In this document: positions 28,144 to 35,734 of the stretch, piece by piece | How positions within the stretch are numbered: the stretch's first letter is position 1 | How the letters are laid out: every line of letters starts with the position of its first letter | NCBI RefSeq assembly: GCF_028747205.1 | Contig: NZ_CP112880.1 | Location: 682,001 to 746,000 of the forward strand | Direction: 5' to 3' | Length of the DNA: 64,000 bases | Origin: Streptomyces sp. CA-278952 | GTDB taxonomy: Bacteria > Actinomycetota > Actinomycetes > Streptomycetales > Streptomycetaceae | The notes under the pieces: model-generated | What the model saw: the letters and a program-made list of their open reading frames with translations, nothing else | Databases searched by the model: none | Told to the model about the DNA's origin: nothing | Position numbers and translations under genes: made by a program

Positions 28144-28836
28144 ATGCCCACCTCACCGTCCATCGCCACGCCTTCCAGGGGTACGACCGCTCCGACCCGC
28201 ATTCTCCTGGCGGACGACCACGCCCTCGTGCGCCGCGGCGTCCGGCTGATCCTCGACGGAGAACCGGACCTGACGGTCGTCGCCGAGGCGGGCGACGGCG
28301 CCGAGGCCATCGAGATGGCCCGTGTCGAACAGCCCGACCTGGTCATTCTGGATATCGCGATGCCCCGCCTGACCGGCCTCCAGGCGGCGCGCGAGCTGTC
28401 CCGGGTCATGCCCGGCCTGCGGATCCTGATGCTCACGATGTACGACAACGAGCAGTACTTCTTCGAGGCGTTGAAGGCGGGGGCGGCCGGGTACGTCCTC
28501 AAGTCGGTCGCGGACCGCGACCTGGTGGAGGCCTGCCGGGCGGCGATGCGCGACGAGCCGTTCCTCTACCCGGGCGCGGTGACCGCGCTCATCCGCAACT
28601 TCCTCGACCGGGTCAGGGACGGCGAGGACCTGCCGGCGCGGGCCATCACGGAGCGCGAGGAGGAGATCCTCAAGCTGGTCGCCGAGGGCCACTCCTCCAA
28701 GGAGATCGCGGAGCTGCTCGTCATCAGTGTCAAGACGGTGGAGCGGCACCGCGCCAACCTGCTCCAGAAGCTCGGTCTGCGCGACCGCCTGGAGCTCACC
28801 CGCTACGCGATCCGCTCCGGGCTGATCGAACCCTGA
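28144..28836 (+). CDS. NarL/LuxR-family response regulator
   Basis: A 230-residue regulator. Receiver domain (about 18-135) with acidic pair DD (24-25), phosphoacceptor Asp70 in VILDIAMP and conserved Lys in YVLKS; C-terminal LuxR helix-turn-helix (about 166-228) with ITEREEEILKLVAEGHSSKEIAELLVISVKTVERHRANL shown by its key T-E-R-E and KTVERH residues. It is cotranscribed with the kinase at 28,141. Its target genes cannot be read here; the DUF2510 gene lies 66 nt downstream. Confidence 0.93.
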   Translation: MPTSPSIATPSRGTTAPTRILLADDHALVRRGVRLILDGEPDLTVVAEAGDGAEAIEMARVEQPDLVILDIAMPRLTGLQAARELSRVMPGLRILMLTMYDNEQYFFEALKAGAAGYVLKSVADRDLVEACRAAMRDEPFLYPGAVTALIRNFLDRVRDGEDLPARAITEREEEILKLVAEGHSSKEIAELLVISVKTVERHRANLLQKLGLRDRLELTRYAIRSGLIEP

Positions 28837-28902
28837 ACCACGGGATCGAGGGCGGCGCGCGCAGTTCATGTGATTCTCACCCGGTCCGCATAGGGTGCCC
28901 CC

Positions 28903-29823
28903 GTGACCCAGATGACCCCGCCCGGCTGGCATCCAGACCCCGGGCACTCAGGCAATGGCCCCGCTCAGGAACGCTGGTGGGACGGAGCCCAGTGGACCGG
29001 CCACGTCCGCGCGTCGCCCGGCGCGGGGCGTCGTCGCGGAATCCGCATCGGTGTCGGTGTGACGGTGGGCGCGGTGGTGCTCGCCGCCATCGGGGGCGGC
29101 GTGTATCTGCTCGGCGAGGACGGCGGCGGCCGGCCGGACACGGCTGCCTCCTCGCCGTCCGCCGTCCCCGATCCGCCGGGCGCACCGGACGGCGGCGAGA
29201 AGGACGGCCAGGAGGGCGACGGGGGGAACGGCGGGGAGAACGGAGACGGTCAGGGACCCGGTGACCGGCTTCCGCCGACCGAACCGGGCTTCGCGACGGA
29301 TCTGGCCGCAGGGATCAGCCTTCCGGTGCCCAAGGGCTGGAAGGGAACCTCCGGGGCGGTCGGCGCAGGACTGACGACGGGTGAGCACCCCTGCCCCGGC
29401 GACACCGCCGAGACCTGCGTGCGCGGCGGGGTGTTCTCCGCCCCGGCGGCTGCCATGAAGCTCACCGCGGGGACGCCCGAGGAGGCGGCCAAGAAGGACA
29501 TCGTCCTCAACGCGCAGGAGTCCTACGGCGGTAAGAGCTACGGGAAGATCTCCTCGCACGAGGAGCTGAAGTCCGAGGCCGTCACGGTGGCGGGCGGTAA
29601 GGGCTATGTCGTGCGCTGGAAGGTGGTGACGGAGAAGGGCGACGACGGCTACGTGGAATCGCTGGTGTTCCCCTCCCCCACATCCAAGGACATGCTCGTC
29701 GTGGTCCGGTCCGGGTTCGACGTCAACAAGGACGCGCCGAAGCTGTCCGTCCTCGACGACATCACCCGCGGGATCAAGGCCGCGTCCGGTGCCGGAGGAA
29801 GCGGCGGCGGCGGAGCCGTCTGA
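28903..29823 (+). CDS. DUF2510 membrane-anchored protein
   Basis: A 306-residue protein. The N-terminal DUF2510 motif (PPGWHPDPG to RWWDGAQWTGHV, about 6-35) is followed by a basic stretch and one membrane helix (about 49-70), a Gly/Asp/Glu-rich disordered linker (about 75-125), and an extracytoplasmic globular domain with two cysteines (HPCPGDTAETC) resembling the substrate-binding-like domains of actinobacterial surface proteins. Function unknown. GTG 28,903 is used; it ends with a Gly-rich tail and a hairpin. Confidence 0.8.
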   Translation: MTQMTPPGWHPDPGHSGNGPAQERWWDGAQWTGHVRASPGAGRRRGIRIGVGVTVGAVVLAAIGGGVYLLGEDGGGRPDTAASSPSAVPDPPGAPDGGEKDGQEGDGGNGGENGDGQGPGDRLPPTEPGFATDLAAGISLPVPKGWKGTSGAVGAGLTTGEHPCPGDTAETCVRGGVFSAPAAAMKLTAGTPEEAAKKDIVLNAQESYGGKSYGKISSHEELKSEAVTVAGGKGYVVRWKVVTEKGDDGYVESLVFPSPTSKDMLVVVRSGFDVNKDAPKLSVLDDITRGIKAASGAGGSGGGGAV

Positions 29824-29831
29824 ACAAACCC

Positions 29832-29863
29832 GCCCGGCCCTGCGTGACCAGGCGGGGCCGGGC
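29832..29863. terminator. Hairpin terminator after DUF2510 gene
   Basis: A 9-bp stem (GCCCGGCCC 29,832-29,840 with 29,855-29,863), eight bases after the stop, between convergent genes. Confidence 0.55.
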
Positions 29864-29921
29864 CGTTCGAACGCGGAGACGGTCCGGGCCCCGCCGCTTC
29901 GCCGTCGGGTACTCCGTCGCG

Positions 29922-31988
29922 TCAGCCCGTGGCCGTTGCCGGGTCGCTGACCCCGGCGTCGCCCGTCTCGACATGACCGGCGAAGCGGCGCCGGAAGACC
30001 GGGTCGCCCTCGGCCGTGACGGACACGTCGTACCAGCGCCTTCCCGCCCTCAGGTCCATGGTGCGCGACACGGTGGCGCCGGGCCGGACGGTGACCGACT
30101 GCTCCGCTCCCCCGTAGGTGTCGGCGTTGGAGAGCGTGAGGCGTACCTCGGTGTCGCCGGGGTTGGTGAGGGTCAGGTCGAGGTTGCCGCTCCCGTCGTT
30201 GTGGCGGGCGGTGACCTCGGGACCGACGGTGGAACCCGGGCTCCTGAACGTACGGAGGAAGCCGTTGGGGCCATGGACCGTGAGGTCGTGGGTGCCGCCG
30301 GAGTAGGCGGAGTTCCAGGCGTCCGACACCGTCCGGCCGGCCTCGGCGGTGTACGTCCACGGGGCGTCGGTCCGGTTCCCGGACGTGACGTAGAACTGCG
30401 CGCCGGCCGCCGTGCCCGGGCTGAAGGTGAGCGCGATCTTCCCGGTGCGCGCGTCGACGGCGCCGTCGACGTAGGGGGCGTACGGAAGCGGCCGGGCCGG
30501 TCGGCTGCCCGGCTCCTGCTTCGGCAGCGATCCGACCGCGGGCGGGGTGGGCCGGTAGTCGGGGTGGCGTTCGCGGTCCGGGGGCTCGTAGGCGGAGGTG
30601 TCCGGCAGGTCGCCGGGGGCGGGCCCGGTGCGGGCGAAGTCGAAGGCGGAGGTCAGGTCGCCGCAGACGGCACGCCGCCACGGTGAGATGTTCGGCTCGC
30701 GCACGCCGAAACGCTGCTCCATGAACCGCAGCACCGAGGTGTGGTCGAAGGTCTCGGAGCAGACATAGCCGCCGGTGCTCCAGGGCGAGACGACCAGCAT
30801 CGGGACGCGCGGCCCGAGTCCGTAGACCCCGGGGCCGTACGAGGCGCCGCCCGCGTACACCTCGGTCGAGGTGTCGGCCGTGGACAGGCCCCGGTCGGCG
30901 GAGGTCGGCGGATAGGGCGGCACGACGTGGTCGAAGAAGCCGTCGTTCTCGTCGTAGGTGATGAACAGGGCGGTCCGGCTCCACACCTCGGGGTCGGACG
31001 TCAGCGCGTCCAGCAGCCGCGCGATGTACCAGGCGCCGTAGTTGGAGGGGAAGTTGGAGTGCTCGGTGAAGGCCTCCGGGGCGGCGACCCAGGAGATCTG
31101 CGGCAGGGTTCCGGCCCGGACGTCGGCGGCGATGCCGTCGAAGTAGCCGTCGCCGCCGGCCACGTCCGTGCCGGTGCGCGCCTTGTCGTACAGCGGGTCC
31201 CCGGGCTGGGCGTCGCGGTACTTGTCGAAGTAGAGCAGCGAGTTGTCGCCGTAGTTGCCCCGGTAGGCGTCGTCGATCCAGCCCCAGCCGCCCGGGCCGT
31301 CCAGGCCGTCGCCGATGTCCTGGTAGATCTTCCAGGAGACCCCGGCCTCTTCCAGCCGTTCGGGGTACGTCGTCCAGCCGTAGCCGCGCTCCTCGTTGCC
31401 GAGGACGGGTCCACCGCCGGTACCGTCGTTGCCGGTGTGCCCCGACCAGAGGTAGTAGCGGTTGGGGTCGGTGGCCCCGATGAACGAGCAGTGGTAGGCG
31501 TCGCACACGGTGAACCGGTCGGCGAGCGCGTAGTGGAAGGGGATGTCGTCCCGGGTCAGATGGGCCATCGTCGTCGGCGTCTTGGCCGGGATCCAGCGGT
31601 CGTACCGACCGTCGTTGTACGCCTGGTGGCCGCCCGCCCAGTCGTGGTTGAGGCCCTGGAGGAACTGCATCCCCAAGTCGTCGGCGGTCGGGTGGAACGG
31701 CAGGGTCTCCTTGCCCGTCGCGTCGGCCTGATGCCAGACGGACTTCCCGCTCGGCAGCGTCACGGGCCGCGGGTCCCCGAACCCCCGCACGCCTTTCAAC
31801 GCCCCGAAGTAGTGGTCGAAGGAACGGTTCTCCTGCATCAGGACGACGATGTGTCCGACATCCTGGAGCGTCCCGGAGGCCCGGTGGGCGGGGATGGCGG
31901 CGGCGCGGTCGATGCTGCCCGACAGTGCGGCGAATCCCGCCGTAGCACCGGCTATCCGGAAGAAGCGGCGCCGATTCATATCAGCCAT
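29922..31988 (-). CDS. Tat-exported phosphatidylcholine-type phospholipase C
   Basis: A 688-residue secreted phosphoesterase. The Tat signal NRRRFFRIAG is near the N-terminus; the catalytic domain (about 40-460) begins with HIVVLMQENRSFDHYFG and includes HCSFIGATDPNR and DENDGFFDHV. Two C-terminal beta domains of the bacterial PLC type (DUF756) follow (about 515-690). The family removes phosphocholine-type head groups and supplies phosphate. The start at 31,988 is supported by AAGAGG upstream; ATG 31,979 is an alternative. Two 12-nt direct repeats in the promoter (32,019-32,053) hint at phosphate control. Confidence 0.92.
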   Translation of the reverse strand: MADMNRRRFFRIAGATAGFAALSGSIDRAAAIPAHRASGTLQDVGHIVVLMQENRSFDHYFGALKGVRGFGDPRPVTLPSGKSVWHQADATGKETLPFHPTADDLGMQFLQGLNHDWAGGHQAYNDGRYDRWIPAKTPTTMAHLTRDDIPFHYALADRFTVCDAYHCSFIGATDPNRYYLWSGHTGNDGTGGGPVLGNEERGYGWTTYPERLEEAGVSWKIYQDIGDGLDGPGGWGWIDDAYRGNYGDNSLLYFDKYRDAQPGDPLYDKARTGTDVAGGDGYFDGIAADVRAGTLPQISWVAAPEAFTEHSNFPSNYGAWYIARLLDALTSDPEVWSRTALFITYDENDGFFDHVVPPYPPTSADRGLSTADTSTEVYAGGASYGPGVYGLGPRVPMLVVSPWSTGGYVCSETFDHTSVLRFMEQRFGVREPNISPWRRAVCGDLTSAFDFARTGPAPGDLPDTSAYEPPDRERHPDYRPTPPAVGSLPKQEPGSRPARPLPYAPYVDGAVDARTGKIALTFSPGTAAGAQFYVTSGNRTDAPWTYTAEAGRTVSDAWNSAYSGGTHDLTVHGPNGFLRTFRSPGSTVGPEVTARHNDGSGNLDLTLTNPGDTEVRLTLSNADTYGGAEQSVTVRPGATVSRTMDLRAGRRWYDVSVTAEGDPVFRRRFAGHVETGDAGVSDPATATG

Positions 31989-32018
31989 GAGTGAGGGGCC
32001 TCTTGGATTGTGGGGGAC

Positions 32019-32053
32019 AGAAGCGAACAGGATGCTCCAAGAGAAGCGAACAG
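32019..32053 (-). promoter_or_regulatory. Direct repeats in the phospholipase promoter
   Basis: AGAAGCGAACAG occurs at 32,019-32,030 and again at 32,042-32,053 (CTGTTCGCTTCT on the coding strand), period 23 nt. The GTTCGC core resembles PhoP-box GTTCACC units, but the period is 23 rather than a multiple of 11, so this is tentative. Confidence 0.4.
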
Positions 32054-32078
32054 AACGGAAGAGGCCGTGACGGATCGG

Positions 32079-32735
32079 TTAACGCCGCATGAGTTCCTCC
32101 AGGAGTTCGGCGAGGAGACCAGGGTGCCCCACGAACGGGGAGTGGCCCGTCCGCCACTCACGTACCACGGTGCACCGCGCGGCCATGTTCCGTTGCAGAG
32201 CGGGGTCGATGACCCGGTCCTGGGCGCAGACGACGTAGGTGGAGGGCGTGTCCTTCCAGCTGTGATGGAGCGGGACTCCTCGTCCGCAGCCGGGGGCCTG
32301 CGGGCGGAGCAGGCCGGCCGCCCAGGCGGCGAGGGGTTCGGAGCAGCCGTTGTAGAGGACCTCGGCGGCCAACTCGGGACGCAGAGTGGTCGATCCGTCG
32401 GGCTCGGGGTTGATCGCCTCCTGGAGTCGCGGCGACGCCCCGCCCAGGGTGGCCGCGCTCTCGCCGGTGTCCGGCACGAAGGCCGCCAGATAGACCAGCT
32501 GTCCCGCTCCGCGCACTCCGGTGATCACCGACCCGCCGTAGGAGTGGCCGAGCACGAGCGGAGGCTCCGTCAGGGAGTCGACGGCGCCCTGGACCGCCGC
32601 GGTGTCGGCGGCCAGCGAGCCCCGGTGGAGCTCGGGCACGACGACCTCGATTCCCGCGGTCCGCAAGCGTTCCGCCACTCTGCCGAAGTGCTCGGGACGG
32701 TGGTACAGGCCATGAACCAGCAGTACGACAGACAG
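32079..32735 (-). CDS. Alpha/beta hydrolase, probable CTG start
   Basis: A 218-residue cytoplasmic alpha/beta hydrolase: oxyanion region LLVHGLYH near the N-terminus, nucleophile elbow GHSYGG, acid Asp in VVCAQDRVIDP and catalytic His in WRTGHSPFVGHP. No ATG or GTG is in frame near the fold; the only well-placed initiator is CTG at 32,733-32,735, eight bases after a perfect GAGGAGG (32,744-32,750). The frame stays open upstream through a 9-nt tandem repeat and the opposite gene. Substrate unknown. Confidence 0.75.
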   Translation of the reverse strand: MSVVLLVHGLYHRPEHFGRVAERLRTAGIEVVVPELHRGSLAADTAAVQGAVDSLTEPPLVLGHSYGGSVITGVRGAGQLVYLAAFVPDTGESAATLGGASPRLQEAINPEPDGSTTLRPELAAEVLYNGCSEPLAAWAAGLLRPQAPGCGRGVPLHHSWKDTPSTYVVCAQDRVIDPALQRNMAARCTVVREWRTGHSPFVGHPGLLAELLEELMRR

Positions 32736-32764
32736 AGCGTCCGCCTCCTCACGTAACGTTCCGA

Positions 32765-32791
32765 CAGGTGGAACAGGTGGAACAGGTGGAA
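32765..32791. repeat. 9-nt tandem repeat (CAGGTGGAA x3)
   Basis: Three consecutive copies in the 80-nt divergent space between the hydrolase and DUF899 genes, the third ending just 26 nt before the DUF899 start codon. Confidence 0.85.
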
Positions 32792-32817
32792 ATGCACGAC
32801 GACAGCGAGGACCGAGA

Positions 32818-33534
32818 ATGAACAGTCCGGCGATTGTTCCGAGAGAAGAATGGTTAGCTGCCCGGAAGGAACTACTGGCACGGGAGAAGCAGTTCGACCG
32901 GGAACGGGACGCGCTCAGCGCACAGCGCCGGGCCCTGCCCATGGTCGAGGTCACCGAACCGTACGTCTTCGACGGTCCGGACGGCACGGCAGGCCTCGTC
33001 GACCTGTTCGACGGTCGCAGCCAGCTCATCGTCTACCACTTCATGCTGGCACCCGACTGGGAGGCCGGCTGCACCGGGTGCTCGCTCCTCGCAGACAACA
33101 TCGGCCACTTGGCGCATCTGCACGCGGCCCGGACATCATTCGCCGCGGTCTCGCGCGCGCCTCTCGCGCGGATCACGAAGTTCCGTGAGCGCATGGAGTG
33201 GACCTTTCCCTGGTTTTCCTCCCACGGCACGTCGTTCAACTACGATTTCCACGTCACCATGGATGAATCCGTGACGCCCGTTCTCTTCAACTTCCGCACG
33301 AAGGAAGAGCTGCGGGAGGCCGGAGTCGGGTCCTGGGCCCTGAGCGGCGAGCAGCACGGCCTGAGCGTCTTCCTCCGCGAGGGCGACCGGGTGTTCCACA
33401 CCTACTCGACGTACTCGCGCGGCACCGACCTCCTCAACGGCACCTTCAACTATCTGGACCTGACCCCCCTCGGGCGCCAGGAGGAGGCCGGGATCATGGA
33501 CTGGGTCCGCCACCACGACGACTACGGCGGTTAG
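32818..33534 (+). CDS. DUF899 (thioredoxin-like) protein
   Basis: A 238-residue member of DUF899, a thioredoxin-fold family. Features: EEWLAARKELLAREKQF at the start, a central region APDWEAGCTGCSLLADN with a CxxC pair in the expected place, and the C-terminal YSTYSRGTDLLNGTFNYLDLTPLGR. Members are predicted redox proteins without an established partner. ATG 32,818 follows GAGGACC. Codon 13 is TTA (32,854-32,856), suggesting bldA-dependent translation. Its stop overlaps the convergent NIPSNAP stop. Confidence 0.85.
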   Translation: MNSPAIVPREEWLAARKELLAREKQFDRERDALSAQRRALPMVEVTEPYVFDGPDGTAGLVDLFDGRSQLIVYHFMLAPDWEAGCTGCSLLADNIGHLAHLHAARTSFAAVSRAPLARITKFRERMEWTFPWFSSHGTSFNYDFHVTMDESVTPVLFNFRTKEELREAGVGSWALSGEQHGLSVFLREGDRVFHTYSTYSRGTDLLNGTFNYLDLTPLGRQEEAGIMDWVRHHDDYGG

Positions 33535-33842
33535 GCGAGGTCGTCGAGCGGCCGGAGGAAGCGGCGCTCGTACCGCTTGATACAGCGGGTGTCACGGGCC
33601 AGCCGAAACGCCTCCTGGCACTCCGGGTCGGACATGCTGTCCGTGCGGTACCGCTCGTACGCGGCAAGGCCGGGAAAGGAGAAGAGGGCGTAGGCGATGT
33701 CGCTGTCGCCCTCACTCGGCAGGAAGTAGCCGTGGTGCGTTCCGCCGAAACGGTTGACGAGGCGGACCCAGCGGCGACCGTACTCCTCGAAGTCCTCGAG
33801 CTTGTCCGCGTCGATCTCGTACTTCAGGTGAATGGTGATCAT
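33531..33842 (-). CDS. NIPSNAP-family protein at end of MoxR-VWA operon
   Basis: A 103-residue dimeric alpha/beta-barrel protein of the NIPSNAP family: ITIHLKYEIDADKLEDFEEYGRRW, then HHGYFLPSEGDSDIAYALFSFP and CIKRYERRFLRPL. Function unknown; the fold binds small ligands. It starts with ATGA overlapping the stop of the SWIM gene, so it belongs to the operon by coupling. A paralogue of this type is not a standard part of yeh-like loci. Confidence 0.85.
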   Translation of the reverse strand: MITIHLKYEIDADKLEDFEEYGRRWVRLVNRFGGTHHGYFLPSEGDSDIAYALFSFPGLAAYERYRTDSMSDPECQEAFRLARDTRCIKRYERRFLRPLDDLA

Positions 33843-35734
33843 GCCTGCATGATGCCGTGTGCCGCTTCGGAGCTCGTGAGCAGGGACGCCGGAGTGGGCA
33901 ATGCCTGGGCAACGCCCTCCTGCGCCGGTTCCCAGGCCGCCGAGCACAGGGACTCGGCCACGGCGGCCGTGTAGCGGGCGGCGGCCAGCCAGTAGGAGGC
34001 GAAGCCGTCGGTGTCGGCGGGGAGCAGGCGGCCGAACAGATCGCGGTCGCGCTGGGCCGCCGATGCGCACAGGGCGGTGAGGAGTCCGGCGGCCGTGGGG
34101 AGACCCGCGCGGCGGATCCGGCGGGTCTCGGCGGTGACGTCGCCGAGCAGACCCAGGGCCGCACGGCCCGCCGGGACCGTCTGTTCCACCCGACGCTCCA
34201 GGAGGTAGAGCGGCGAGTGCGCGCCGGAGTCTCCGGGCCCGGGCGGGGCGGGGTGCACGGGGGCGTTCGGGTCCGGGAGGTCGGCGCGGCGCAGGCGGTC
34301 GAAGCCGAGGTCGATCGTGCCCTCGCCGGAGGGGTGCGAGCAGGCCAGAAGGGTGAGCCGGGGGTGGGGGGCGGGCACCAGACGGCCGATGATCCGCAGC
34401 CGCGTCCCCGGTGCCGCGGCCAGCAGCGTCACGTTGTCGCGATGGGCCAGCGCGGGGTCGTCGTCGGCGACGGCGAGCCGGACGAGAACGTCACCCTCGC
34501 ACCGCGCGATCAGGCAGGAGCCGCCCGACTCCCTTACCGCGCCGAGCAGTTCGACGTCCAGGAAGAGCAGGTCGCTGCCACCGCCCTCCGGGTCCGCGTA
34601 GCGGGCGGTGGACCGCAGGGCGCGGGCGGCCTGTTCGGACGGCGGCGTCTCCCACAGGGCGGCGAGCGGCGGTTCCGTCCATGCCGCACCCCGGGCGGTT
34701 ACGGCCTTGACGCCCTTTCCGGCCCCCAGTCTGCCGTCCGGCGACGCCGTCGCCCCGGAGACCGCCAGGCCGGCCCGGCCCAGCTCCCGGTGGGTGAGCG
34801 CGCTGTCCCCCAGGCGCACGGCCCGGTCGGCCACGCCCAGGGCGCGTCCGACGCCGCCGGGCGCCACGTCGCCGACCGTGAAGAGGCGGCCGTCGGATGC
34901 GGCGACCCAGGTGCGGACACCACCGTGCCCCGAGTCGGTGACCACGGGTTCGGTGAACAGGCCGTACAGGCGCAGCGAGCCGTCCGGGCTGTACGGGCGG
35001 CGGGCCCGGCCTCGGACGGCGGCCAGCTCCGCCCCGGACGTCGTCCCCACCCGGTGCGCGGTGCCGAGGAGTTCGGCCAGGGCCGTGACGAGGTCGGCTG
35101 TGCGGTAGGACGGGTCACCCGCGCGGGCTGCGCGCAGCAGGGTGACGACGGACAGCGCGGCGGCCGCGGCACGGGGCAGCTGCCGGAGCCGGGCGGTGTG
35201 CGCGGCCCGGAGGAGGGCCGACTGGGTGACGGCGCCGGCCCCGTCGACGCCGGCCTCCAGCACGGCGGCGCCCGCCGACCACAGGGCGTCCGCGGCGGTG
35301 CGCTGGGCCGGGGTCGCCCCCTCGGGCGGGGAGTCGGAAGCGGGGGCCGGGTCCGTCACGGAGCCGGGTGCACGGGCCGGGTCCGCTGCCGAGCCGGGTT
35401 CGGGAGCCTCCTCGGTGGGCCGGTCGACGGGCTCCGGCGGCGGGTCCGCCGCGGGGGCCGCGCAGGCGGCGGCCGCACGGTGGACGCATGCCGGGGCGAG
35501 GAGGCAGCCGCAGGTGATGGCGTCCGTCGTCGCCACCACGCCGGCCGGGGCGTGCAGGCGCAACTCGGTCTCGTCGTCGACCTCGATCGTCACGGTGTCC
35601 CCGTCGCGGCGCTTCGGGCGGGCGCCGATCTTCGTGACCGCCGCGTCCAGCCGTTTACGCAGCCGGGGCGAGAGGTCCTCCACCAGCGTGGCCGTGACCT
35701 CCGGCGCGACGGGTGGCAACCGGTCGTCGTTCAT
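33839..35734 (-). CDS. SWIM zinc-finger protein (YehQ-like)
   Basis: A 631-residue protein. The N-terminal SWIM finger has the CxC...CxH pattern in ITCGCLLAPACVHRAAA (about residues 73-90), preceded by a beta unit (DTVTIEVDDETELRLH). A Pro/Glu/Ala-rich spacer (about 93-140) leads to a long helical and beta region with no other recognised domain. SWIM fingers bind DNA or protein. Position after the VWA gene (ATGA overlap) parallels yehQ after yehP in E. coli. Likely accessory to the MoxR-VWA machine. Confidence 0.8.
   Translation of the reverse strand: MNDDRLPPVAPEVTATLVEDLSPRLRKRLDAAVTKIGARPKRRDGDTVTIEVDDETELRLHAPAGVVATTDAITCGCLLAPACVHRAAAACAAPAADPPPEPVDRPTEEAPEPGSAADPARAPGSVTDPAPASDSPPEGATPAQRTAADALWSAGAAVLEAGVDGAGAVTQSALLRAAHTARLRQLPRAAAAALSVVTLLRAARAGDPSYRTADLVTALAELLGTAHRVGTTSGAELAAVRGRARRPYSPDGSLRLYGLFTEPVVTDSGHGGVRTWVAASDGRLFTVGDVAPGGVGRALGVADRAVRLGDSALTHRELGRAGLAVSGATASPDGRLGAGKGVKAVTARGAAWTEPPLAALWETPPSEQAARALRSTARYADPEGGGSDLLFLDVELLGAVRESGGSCLIARCEGDVLVRLAVADDDPALAHRDNVTLLAAAPGTRLRIIGRLVPAPHPRLTLLACSHPSGEGTIDLGFDRLRRADLPDPNAPVHPAPPGPGDSGAHSPLYLLERRVEQTVPAGRAALGLLGDVTAETRRIRRAGLPTAAGLLTALCASAAQRDRDLFGRLLPADTDGFASYWLAAARYTAAVAESLCSAAWEPAQEGVAQALPTPASLLTSSEAAHGIMQA

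Noticed and set aside
26359..28836. An 825-codon plus-strand frame across DUF3040, the histidine kinase and the response regulator
   Set aside because: Only its end is the real response regulator; the first part is an out-of-frame reading of other genes.
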